This document shows positions 51,238 through 61,562 of a stretch of DNA of 64,000 nucleotides, piece by piece. Numbering within the stretch: the first letter of the stretch is position 1; the number at the start of each line of letters is the position of its first letter. The notes beneath the pieces are model-generated. The model was not told where the DNA came from, did not search any database, and saw only the letters and a program-made list of their open reading frames with translations. The DNA is from Leishmania infantum JPCM5 (taxonomy: Eukaryota; Euglenozoa; Kinetoplastea; Trypanosomatida; Trypanosomatidae). The position numbers and the translations under genes were made by a program. The stretch spans positions 129,001 to 193,000 of the forward strand of contig NC_009413.2 of NCBI RefSeq assembly GCF_000002875.2. The letters run 5' to 3'.

Positions 51238-54200
51238 GGGTGCGCAAGCGGGGGAGTGTCACTGTTCGCGATTCGAGCTTTTGTTTTCTTTGCTCTGCCG
51301 TCGCTCTGCGACCGTGCGAGGACGACTTGTGTGCGTAAATTGCGCTTCCTGGGAAGACACAGTGTATTCGCGTCGAGAGCGAGGGGGGAGGGGAGGGGAG
51401 GGGAAGGACGTTTGTGCGAGCAACAGCAAGCGATCCGAAAACTCGCACAACGCAGCCGCAGAAGCACTGGTGCACCTCCAGCCAGTAGCAGACGGTGAAA
51501 AGGGGAGGGGAGCACAAACGTAAAACGGAAGAAGAGATGAGGGAGTCACGTGCGCAGACGGCAGACCACAATGGAAAGAGCACAACACAGCACAACACAG
51601 ACAGGTGAGATGAGGTGAAGCGAGGTGAGATGGAATGAAATGGGAAAACAGCAAGAAAACGATCGAGGCGGCAACACAAACAACAAGCCCGAAAGAAAAG
51701 GAGATAAAAATGAGGCGAAGCACAGAAAGATGATAACAGCAGCGGCGGAAACCAACAACGACCACAATGGCAACGGCAGAAAGGAACGGCGGCACACGTC
51801 AAGATCAAAAACAGAAAAGAAGAAAGGAGAGGAGAGGGGAGGAAAGAGAGAGACGGCAGAAGATGAAGAGTGGAAGAGGTCTGTGGGGAGGGCGAGAAGC
51901 TGCAGCTGTACAGAAACCACTATCGTGTGATGCGCGAGAAAAAACGAAAACGAAAAAGAGCGGTGTGAAGAGGTGGAACACCGAAACAAGAATAAAACGG
52001 GGGGAAGGGAGCGGGTGTGTGGTACGTTTCGCCCCTGCCGTTGACCTGGAATATTGGGGATGGGGATGGGGGGACGCGTGCTGGAGGGACAGTGTGCACG
52101 CTTGTCTGTATGGCTAGCGTGTCTATCTCTTACTTTTCGTGTACCACCTCCGTTGTTGTGTATGGAGTGTCTCTGCTGCACCGGTATAGATGCATGTGCG
52201 TGTTTGCATCCGTGTGTACGCGTGGACCCGAGGTGGCGAGCACTTCGTATCTTTATGTTTGTGTGTAGTCGCTATCTTCTTCTCTTCCCTATTACGCTTA
52301 TCGTGTTAGTATTTTATCCTTCTCTTTTTCTCCTCCTGAGCCGTTCGCGTGTGGTTCGCGTGTATTGAAAGCGTTGTCTTGTCTATGGTGTGTGTGTGTG
52401 TGTGTGCGCGCGCTCCCCGTGGTGGTGTTCGCCGTAGAGGAAAACGCCAATGTGTGTATACAGATATGTATAGTATATAGAGAGAGAGGTAGATATGTAT
52501 ATACATACACAATATGCGCACTGTATATATGTACTACGCTGTACAAGGAGGGGGGAAGCGTGTGCGAGAACGAGGCTTTTTTTGTCGTGTGCCTTGCTTG
52601 CCTCTGCGAAGAAGTACAGCCGTTGTGTACGAAGATAAGAAAATCAGCAGAGCACACCTCCAAAGTACGAGCAGGAAAAAAAAAGAGACGGGGAGAGGGA
52701 AAGGGGAGAGGGGAGGGGCGGCCCAACGCGGTGAAGCCGTCTTCTGCGCGTGTATACGTTGCTGGGCGCTCGTTTCTTTTTGTTGTTTTCCTTGCCCCTG
52801 TTGCGTTGGGTGCTGTTTACCCGTGATGCGCTCCGCTACTGCGCGCTCAACACTCTCCTGCTCTGTGCTCTACGTTCGACGTTGGCGGTTGCGCCACACG
52901 GAGAGGACAACCTGACAGAGAGAGAGAAGGCTGGCAGAATGCTTGGGCAACAGGTTCAGCACCGCGACGCGCGTACAAATAGCGCACGCGCAGACCCCAA
53001 CGCAAACAGCACTAGCCACGTCAAGCCCGGCGATTAAAGCGCCGAGAGAAGAAGTCGAGAAGGCACAGACAAAAGCCGCGCCCGATATGCCGAGGGAGAA
53101 ATATAAAGAGAAGGGCGTAGGGGTACGACCCGCAAGAAAGGGCGGGAAGGGAAAGGAAGGAGAGGGGGAGGGCAGAGTCCTGCAACGTACACGAGAAAGC
53201 TAAACAAAGCCGCCGTTCGCACCACCACGACCGAGGAGAAAAGACATACACACGGCAGACGCAAAATGAAGCGTTGACAGAAAGGCAGTGAAATCCGAAT
53301 CGAGGAAAGACACGGTGTGGACTTTTCAAAAAAAAAAACGTAAGGCAAGACAGACAGAGGGGGAGAGAGAGAGAAACGCGAAAGAGGGCCTCTTGTGACA
53401 CATCAACACACAGCAAGGACACAACGTGGCAGAGCTGGCAGCCCTCGGCAAGGAGAGGAGAGAAGAAAGAGAAGGGTATGGTGAAAGACTTGGCACCAGC
53501 GGCGAAGCTTGAGATGCAACAAAACAGAAATAAAATAAGTGCAGACACGACACGGGGACAACGACACAAGAGAAGCAGAGCAGTGTTCAAAGAGGTGAGG
53601 GAGGGAGGAAGGAGATGGGAGAGCGACAGAAGACGCACGACGGGGGGAGGGAGGTGAAGCCCGTGCTCTACGGGATGCAGCAGACACAGAACTACGGAGT
53701 CAGGCAAACACAAAGAGACAGAGAAAAGAAGGCGAAGAGAGAAACAAAAAAAGGGGGGAGGCGCTGAGACACCGAGAAAGTCAAAGAATGGCACAAACGC
53801 AGAACACACGCACAGAGAGAGAGACACTACGAAGCTAACAGTCGGGCGTCCCTCGTCTTCGCCTCAAGATGAGATACAGCGGCGGTACAAGAAAAGGCAA
53901 GAACGAAACAGCGGCACAACAGCAGCGCTGAAAAGACAAAATCGCGGGTGTTGTTCGTCTGCGGTGTGCGTGTGTGTGTGTGAAAGGAGACAACGGGGGC
54001 AACGGGGGATCGAAAGCGAAAGACACAGAGATGCACGTCCTCACGAGCGCACGCCGAATCAACCTCTGCACGGGGGATCACACGCGATTTTGTAATGTTG
54101 CTGCGCGGTTCAAGCTCCGACAATGAAGTGAGAAAGTCTCACTACACGCGCACAGGTAGCCTCACGCCAATGGGAAGCAATGTTTTTGTCCGCTTCGGAA

Positions 54201-57200
54201 GCGACAGCGGTCTGAAGAGAAAAGCCTCTGTGATGAGCGAGGCAGGGAGGGGGGTACAGGTATGCTTCCCGTGCGTGTTTGGTAGTGGATGGAGAGCCGG
54301 GTATCGTTGCTACACGACCCAACGCCACAAGAGCAGCGGAAACGGTGAGAAGAATAAAGCAAGGGGAGGGGGGCTTGGCACGTACGCACGTGAGTCAAGT
54401 AATGGATACAAAGAACGAACAACGGCACCCGCAAAAGGCAAAAGACAGAAAATAGGGAGAGCAGGGGAGTTGATCCGCTGCTCGCACGTGAGACAAGAAT
54501 GGGGTGATGCAGGCCCCCTGCCTGCGTGAGCTTGGGTGTGGGTGTGGGTGGGTGCACCTTTGCTCTTGACCTGTGAAAGAGAACGAGAGGCGCGTGCACG
54601 CACACGTCACTCAATGGCAGGGAGGGATGGGGATGTTGGCGCACACAGGTGGCCGATAGCGCAGCGGCCTTGTAAACGTGTATCGCTTGCGGGGGAGAGA
54701 GAGGGCAAATCTGTGGGAGGTGACGAGAGTGCGTAGCCGGAAAAGAAGAAGGTGGTACACCAAGGGCCAATGCCAACGAGGGAGCTAAATGAGAGCGCGC
54801 GCGCACGAAAAAGAACCAAAAAAGAAAAATGGGGAGGGGTGAAAACAATGGCGATGTAGCAGTTTGATGAACGAAACGAAACTAAAGATAAGAGAGAGAG
54901 AGAGACGTCAGATACAGGCAAAATACGGGGGAAGGGGAGGAAAAGCAAGACAACAACCACAACGAAGCACACAGAGACACACACACACACAAAGAGGGAG
55001 GGGAGAAATAAAATAAAAAGAAACGGCAGGGCGGTCGTGGCGCTGTTGCCGTCTTCTGTCTTTTTTTTCTTTCCCTTGTTTGCGTTCTTCCGCGTGTGTG
55101 CGTGTGTTTCGCCAGTCTCCTCGTCGTTGAAACGGCAGGGGCTGTGCGGTGACGGAAAATGAAAAAGGAGAGAGAAGAGGATGGGGCCGACAACGGTGAG
55201 AAGCGGGCAACCGACGCGCGAAATGCCGCTTCCGATGTGTGCTGCCGAAGTATTCTGTGATTAAAAGCTCGGCAGGGGGAGAAGAGGTGGTTGCGCTCTC
55301 AGTGCAGGAGCTGCAAGTTACAAAAGTGCGGTAGTGTAAAGGTGTGCAAGGTGAATGGCAGGAGAGAGAACAAAAGAGTGGTAAGGCGGTAAGCAACAGA
55401 CCCGAGCAAGATGATGTACTGCCGCGCTCGCCGATGCATCCGCATGGAGAGGCGAGGTAATGTGCTCACAGGAAGAACATCCATTGCGTGCAGAAGACGA
55501 GGTACGCCGCATAGCCATCGCCATGAGCATATGTGCACATGCGGTGATCAGAGGCACTAGCCGCGCGCACCGCAGCCGTCGGCGAGGCGTGTGGGGAAGA
55601 CGTGAATGTCAGACGGCAGAGGAGGCGACAAAAAAAAAACTCAGAACGAAAGAGGCAAGATAGTTTTAGCCTCCTTCCCCGTCTGCCCTTCCTCGCCGCT
55701 TCTCGTGCTCCTTCACCGCGTGCATGGGCGTGTCTTGTTGTGTCCATCATGAGTCCACACACACACATGCACACTGTACCGTTGCTGCTCATACTCCGTG
55801 CTGCTGCCGAATGTGCACGCGAGCAGCGCACATCATTCGTTTTCTTCGTGCTAAGCTTAGCTTTCTGCAGATGTTGACGTACGACCTCGGTCACCCCATA
55901 CGCAGACACGAAAACATACACGCGTACACAGCATGCTGCCGCTTCTCCCTCCCCCCCCCACTCACGCACGCACATCCAGATGGCGAGAATGGGGCAAGTG
56001 GTGAGGGGGAGTGGGACGAAGACACAAATATGGCGGCACAAACCCACAAGCACATCCATCATCCTCTCGCGATGCGTCGAAAACGAACGCCTTTATGCAC
56101 CCGTGTCTGTGCCTGTGTCTATGCAAACCGCACAGTCGGCGAAGGCGTGAGTGTCGGAAAAATTAAAACGTGCCGTATCACATGTCTGCGCTACCTTCTT
56201 CTCCAAGAAGAAAACGCCAGCCAACTATCCCCACCCCTTCCTTACTCACTCCCAGCGGCAGAAACGCTCGCACATTCAAGATACCGCCATCACGGGAGGA
56301 AGCAGGGATGGCGGGAGGACGTAGTAGATGCAGGCCAGGAGGAGGGGAGCTCACATGCACAGACATACAGGCAAGTAAGCCCACTCTGTTCCTACGATGC
56401 ACGCACACGCACTTCCGTTGAGCCCCTCAATCTCAGCCTCCCCATTTTGCATTGTGTGTGTGTGTGTATGCGAGCGCGCGTGCTCTTCCTGGGCGAGGGA
56501 GGAAGGGTTCATTCTGCGGTATGTCCGCCTGCCTGAGAAAAGCGCCACGCCACCGACGCCGATGCAGCGAAGTGGTGAAAGTGAGAACGAGGCGGAGGCT
56601 GTGACGGCGGGAGACAGAAAGAGTTGGCACCGTCAGGGGAGAGGATGAGGTGGGGTGCGCGTGAGAAAGAGAGAGAGGGGAGAGCCGGACTGTGGAGGAG
56701 GCGGACGAAGAGAAGCGAATGAAACAAACAACAGAGAAAAGTAAAAATAAGATTGCGAAATCAACGAAAGCCAGCGGAAGGAGACGACGTGAGCGAAGAC
56801 GAGGAGGAGCACACAAGCACGCGCGCAGGAAGGGGGAAGGAAGAAGAGAAGAAGAGCGCGCGCACGAACAGTGGGTTGGGAGCGGGATGCCATGCGGGCC
56901 TTTGAAGACTGGGTGCGCGCGCAAACACGACCACGTGTGCACCTGTACCCGCTGCAGATGGAGAGAGAGCGGGAAGAAAGGAAAGCATACATGGAGACGA
57001 ACAGTAGAGAGACAACCGGCAAACACGCAAGAGGACAGGGACAAGAAAAAATGCGGCGAGACGACGCGGATATGCTGCCAAGCGGAGACAGTGGCACACA
57101 CGCAAGCCAAGTAGAAAAAAAAAGCGTGAAGAAGCCAGGGGAGGGAAAGCGAAAGCGAGCGCAGCGACACGCGCCTGCTCGGCATTTCGGCCCTGATGTC

Positions 57201-57997
57201 TGGTCCAGTGCAAGCCAACGAAGGGATGCGTATCATCAAGTACACGCACCTGGCGAAAGCGACTGAGGCACGGCAAGGGTGCGTGCGTGTCAGAAGCTCA
57301 GTCATCAGCCTCTCGCTCTCTTCGCGTCTGCAGCGGCGACACTAACCGCGATGGTAATCCCCCCTCCCCCAGAACGAAGGATGAAGCAGCCCCTCGTTTT
57401 TTCGCGCGCGCGCCTCTGCCATCCCTCTTTCCTCGCTCACCAGTGCTGCTCCACATCGCCTCCAGGAGCGTCACCCCCGCAACTTGTGCTGCTCCTGCCC
57501 GTCTTTGCAAGATGCTGCTTCGCGCCTTCCATGCACTTTTCTCACCTCGCAGCCTTTCGTCCCTTGCGCGCTCTCGTCTCTCTTTTTTGCTCCTCTGTCC
57601 GTCACCGTTGTTCGAGCCTATTCCGATCCCTACGGGTAAGCATCGATGCCTCCGTCCCCGGCGGCCTCTACGCCGCTGCCCTCCCCCTCCCCGCCGCTGC
57701 GGACACGCCGCCGGCTGACGGGCGCGCATTGTCAACTGCACGCTAACACAGAAGTGTCCCGATGCACCCCTTCCGCCGTCAGCCACATTATTGAAGTCAA
57801 GCCTTCAGGCTCAACGAGGAAAGAAGAGGAGGGCAGCAAAGGCGTAAACGTGTACATGCGACCCTGTGTATTTACATGCGCGCAAGTATCTTTCTGCAGC
57901 CGTTGCCAATATGGTGCCGCCCTTCCCTCGCTAACTCCCTCCCTCTCGCTCTCTTGCTGCATCGAAGACGCGCGTACACATACACGCACGCGCTGTC
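51238..57997. other. 6.8-kb intergenic region between cofilin and F-box gene
   Basis: The largest gap, expected to be cofilin 3' UTR plus F-box leader. The + strand is purine-rich over most of 51540-52010 and 53040-53860, with frames (53021-53827, 56433-57305) that are composition artefacts. Asymmetry reverses at 52110-52380, 55670-55870 and 57300-57720, where the + strand is pyrimidine-rich. An AT-rich patch lies at 52455-52535. No gene is supported; a doubtful 143-codon frame (57298-57729) is discussed separately. Confidence 0.55.
51349..51409 (-). promoter_or_regulatory. Polypyrimidine tract and AG: candidate trans-splice acceptor of F-box gene
   Basis: On the minus strand a CCCCT-type tract (51409-51385) is followed by the first good AG in TTCCCAG, at 51350-51349, about 110 bases before the ATG at 51237. 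This supports that ATG as the start. Confidence 0.5.
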
Positions 57998-58417
57998 TTA
58001 CACGCTACGATGGAGCCTTACCTTGCGGATGATTTCTTCGGCATCCAACCCGGATTCATCGTTCGCCTGGATGGGGAGGTAGCCCTCCGACACGGAGCTC
58101 AGAGCATCTCGACTCGCGCTGTACATCATCTTTTCGCGCGGCCTCGCAGTGTCTGGGATCCATTGAATGAGGATAAGCTTCTCGCGCTTCGACCCAGCGT
58201 CGTTATACTCAAAGTCGAAGGCCACGTAGCACGGCTTCTCCGTCGAGAACTTTTTCTTCAAATCGGTGTAATTCACGCTGCGCTCACCAACCTCTGTCAC
58301 CTCAATCTTCTTTCCGTCCGCACCGATACACATCATGACGTAGCGGCTCTTCTTCATGCGCAGATCATCGATCGCGCCGCGGACGTTTTCCTCGAGCGTA
58401 ACACCAGATATCGCCAT
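57998..58417 (-). CDS. cofilin: ADF/cofilin, actin-depolymerising factor
   Basis: 139 residues; ATG at 58417 (MAISGVTLEENV), TAA at 58000. The single ADF-homology domain fills the protein. The N-terminal MAISGV carries the regulatory Ser4-type position. The central KKIEVTEVGER and YVAFDFEYN strands are present, and the long actin-binding helix contains PREKMMYSASRDALSS. It ends EEIIRKVRLHRSV. It matches my memory of the Leishmania donovani ADF/cofilin almost residue for residue. Cofilin binds and turns over actin filaments; in Leishmania it is reported as needed for flagellum assembly and motility. It is followed by a 6.8 kb gap, so its 3' UTR may be very long. Confidence 0.95.
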   Translation of the reverse strand: MAISGVTLEENVRGAIDDLRMKKSRYVMMCIGADGKKIEVTEVGERSVNYTDLKKKFSTEKPCYVAFDFEYNDAGSKREKLILIQWIPDTARPREKMMYSASRDALSSVSEGYLPIQANDESGLDAEEIIRKVRLHRSV

Positions 58418-59083
58418 GGCTGCGGTGCGAAGGTCTGGAGGAGGGGGCGCCAGGTAGAACCAAAAGAAGAATACGAGAGAGAGACACGGACAGTGGCAGC
58501 CCGTGACGGACGTATTCAATGTGAAGCGAAGAAAAGTAGCGATGCGCTCGCTGATCAAGCTGCGACGGAGAACACGACGGGCGGACAAGAGGGGCTATCA
58601 CAACACCAACGACAGAAAGAAAACAGGGGACGAGCACGGGGCGCCGATGGAGGGGAGGCGTGTGTCTCGCGTTGGCAGCAAAGAAAAGAAGGAGAAGGGG
58701 GTAGAAAAAAAGCAAAAAGATGCAGCGCGGATGTGGAAGATCTGCAGAAGCGTGTGCGTGTGTGTGGAGGTGGCGATAGTACGGTGGGGCAAGGACGAGG
58801 CAGAGGAAGAGATGATAATGGCAATAAAAGGGGTAGGGCAGCAGCTCGGCGTTTGATACAAAGGCGAAGGCTGCGTGGAGAAGGTGCTCCAAGTTCTGCG
58901 GACAGGCACACGCCGAGAGACAGAGGCAGAGAGCGCAAGAGCCAAGTTAGTAATGATGGAGAGGTTGACACGCCTCCCCCGCCGCACTCGTGCCTGCATG
59001 TTGTTGCCCTCGGGTCCTTTCGATTACGTGCTTCTCCTGATATGTTGGGCGCGTTCCGCGCGACAGAATTTTGGCACGCGCCT
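58418..59083. other. Intergenic region upstream of cofilin
   Basis: Holds the cofilin splice-acceptor region (58435-58488). A purine-rich + strand segment lies at 58660-58720. No gene seen. Confidence 0.6.
58435..58488 (-). promoter_or_regulatory. Polypyrimidine tract and AG: candidate trans-splice acceptor of cofilin
   Basis: On the minus strand TCTCTCTC and TTCTTCTTTT (58488-58460) and CCCCCTCCTCC are followed by the AG at 58436-58435, 18 bases before the ATG. Confidence 0.55.
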
Positions 59084-60445
59084 TCAGCTCAAGCCTAGAA
59101 GGCCGCGCACGAAGCCGGTAGAAGAGCTCATGGGCAACGAGCAGATGGGCGCCGGCGGCAGTTGCTGCCATGATGGTGGCGTCGGTGGTGCCACCGCCAA
59201 AGGATCGACCGGCGGCTCGTCGTCAGGCCGTCGCACAAGTCCGTCCGTGGGCTCGGCGCTCGACGCCGTGTCGGAGACGTGCGGGTAGCCGACATAAGCG
59301 ATTCCCGAGCTATGCACGTACACCACTGCCAACAGGCCAGCACCCTCGTAGCGGAGGTGGGGGACAGGCGCCATGCGGCCGGCGGTGGTGGCCGCTGCAA
59401 ACTGCCTGTCCTTAAGCCCATCATCCAGTTGGAGGAGCAGCGGAGGCTGCAACCATGCAGGCCCCTCTTCCCCCTCGAGCCCTTCACGGGTAACGGTCAC
59501 CGTTGATGACTCCTCCTCGACGCCTAACAAGAGCGCCGGATGCGCTGGCCTATCTGCATCCTCGCTAGCGCGCTGAGTCTTGCGCCCAAGCTGCCGGCGG
59601 CCTTCAGCGGCGGCGGCATCTCTGCTTGCTTGTAGCGCCTCGACGGTGAGCCTGCTGCTGTCCTCCTCGAACCCCAGAGGCGGGTAGTCGATCAGAGCTG
59701 CAGGCGGCGCATCGCCATAAGACACGTCGGCCCAAAAGCTGAGGGCACTCGACAGCGTCTGCCCTGGCGCTGCAGCCTGCATGTAGCGCTGACGCAGCCG
59801 CCGTGCCGCGGTCACCTTCTCCTCGAGCGCCGATAGGCGCCGCACCGTGACAGCAGCGCAGAATCCCTGTGTCTCCTTCAGAGCTGCCGGGACAGCCGTC
59901 CGCTGCACAGTGTGGGATGGGTAGAGCTGCACGTGCACATCGAGCGGCTCCTCCCTGGCGAGGGAATGGCGCTCTGCGAGCAGAGACAGGTAGCGCTCTC
60001 TCACCGTGATAGCCAGCTGACGAACGACACGCCGAATGCGTCGGCGAGGGGCCTGCACCCACTCGCGGTAGAGCGAGGACCCGGCAAAGAGACCGAGAGC
60101 GTCGATGAGAGCGTCACGGACAGAAATGGAGGTGGAGGAAGGCTGAGCACGTCTCTCGTCGTTGCCGCCTTCTGGCAAGGCGCCCACCTCGGCAGAGCGA
60201 AGGGCATCGAGCACACGCTGCAGCGGATGGCCACCCGAAGCACCGGGCTGCAGTGACGGCGCTGCCACTGGTTCAGGACGGGGGCCAGGCGACAGGGAGG
60301 CATGCGCCGAAGCCGACACTTCGCAAAGGACGTCAACGTCACGCTGCATCTGCTGCAGCGCCGCCCGTGTAACGGCGCCTCCGAGAACAGAGAAGAGAGA
60401 CTGCTGCCCAGATGGGGTGGCGACTGAGGGCCTAGAGTCCACCAT
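59084..60445 (-). CDS. Hypothetical protein
   Basis: 453 residues; ATG at 60445, TGA at 59086. The minus strand just upstream has several AG dinucleotides after pyrimidine-rich DNA, consistent with this start. The N-terminus (about 15-50) is helical (SLFSVLGGAVTRAALQQMQRDV). A basic helical region near 130-160 (EWVQAPRRRIRRVVRQLAITVRERYLSLL, shown as landmarks) precedes a beta-like stretch (VHVQLYPSHTVQRTAV). Further helices (RLSALEEKVTAARRLRQRYM) and a Pro/Ser C-terminus containing GAGLLAVVYVHSSGIAYVG follow. No known family, membrane span or catalytic motif was recognised. Confidence 0.75.
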   Translation of the reverse strand: MVDSRPSVATPSGQQSLFSVLGGAVTRAALQQMQRDVDVLCEVSASAHASLSPGPRPEPVAAPSLQPGASGGHPLQRVLDALRSAEVGALPEGGNDERRAQPSSTSISVRDALIDALGLFAGSSLYREWVQAPRRRIRRVVRQLAITVRERYLSLLAERHSLAREEPLDVHVQLYPSHTVQRTAVPAALKETQGFCAAVTVRRLSALEEKVTAARRLRQRYMQAAAPGQTLSSALSFWADVSYGDAPPAALIDYPPLGFEEDSSRLTVEALQASRDAAAAEGRRQLGRKTQRASEDADRPAHPALLLGVEEESSTVTVTREGLEGEEGPAWLQPPLLLQLDDGLKDRQFAAATTAGRMAPVPHLRYEGAGLLAVVYVHSSGIAYVGYPHVSDTASSAEPTDGLVRRPDDEPPVDPLAVAPPTPPSWQQLPPAPICSLPMSSSTGFVRGLLGLS

Positions 60446-61562
60446 GGGTGCTGCCGCTGCTGCTACTTAGGCACAAACACGGTGAAACGGTACGAAGTGC
60501 CTCGGCGTCGCCCTTTTTTCCCTCGGGCGTGCTTCTTACGCTGCGCTTGGGCTGCTTTCCGAGGCACATCTCCATGAGCGTGTGTGTGTGTGTGTGGGTG
60601 TGCGTGTGGGTGTGAACGGCAGGGAGGGGCAGTTGAGACGGAGTCGCAGAGCGGAGGCATCGACAGGGCTGTGAAAATTGGCGAGCAGGAAAGAAAACAA
60701 AAAGGAAAAAGGCGGTGCAGTGAGCGTGCGCGCAGCGTCACAGACGTTGCCGACCTCGTGCACGTGAGATGAGTGCACCAAAGACCGCATAAGAAGAGAC
60801 GCTGACACAAAGGTGATGAAGCGGTCGCGGCGTTGACTCATCATGGCCACATCGCCGCACATGCAGGTCTAAAAGTCCAAACATGCGTGCTTTCCGTTCT
60901 CCCATGCTGCTGATCGGTGTTCAAGTCTCTATGGATATGTTACACACCCCATCCAAGCATATAACTTCCGCACCTTCTCCGCAGCGGCATCGACTACAGG
61001 CACTACACGATTTGAGGTGCACAAACGAATAAGGGAGGCACATGGAAAACAGCGGCACGCGTCTGTGGCGAAGAGCAACGCGGGATGCGCGATGTGAGGG
61101 CGAGGGTTGCAGTGTTGCCGTCAAAGACACGCGTGCGATTACGCCACAAAAACACCCGAAAGAGGGGAGGGGGATGCAGACACGAGTCGACGACGCAATG
61201 GACGCGCTCACATCGGAGATGGCCCCCATGCGGCGCATAAAGGATTGGAAGGAAAGAGAGCAAGGCGAGCCCAGTGCTCTCGCTCCACACGTGCAGACGC
61301 AAGTACATCTATATCTACACTTCAGCGTGCGTGCATGTGTGTGTGCGCGCGCGCATGCGTGCAGGAGTGGCAACAGCAAAAAAAAAATGCGGGTAGTGCG
61401 AAGCAGCCAGTCACAGAGACAGGCATACATGTGCGCGCGAAGAGAGACGCACGCAAGGATCAGCTGCGGAGCAGACTGAACAGCAACAAGGCTGTCAGAG
61501 GGCCGAGTCGGCCTCCTCCCCCCCCCACACACACACAAGCAGTGATGGGTAGGGCATCATCG
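60446..61562. other. Intergenic region
   Basis: No gene. GT-rich tract at 60578-60612 on the + strand, GCGC and A-run sequence at 61345-61387, C-run and CA repeat at 61517-61536. Confidence 0.55.

Noticed and set aside
53021..53827. 268-codon minus-strand frame
   Set aside because: Same artefact in the 6.8 kb gap.
54651..54730. tRNA-like start (GGCCGATAGCGCAGCGG)
   Set aside because: Resembles an A-box, but no B-box (GGTTCGAATCC-type) or acceptor pairing follows.
56433..57305. 290-codon minus-strand frame
   Set aside because: Same artefact; no conserved-looking block.
58010..59098. 362-codon + strand frame
   Set aside because: Antisense to cofilin and runs into purine-rich spacer; no domain.
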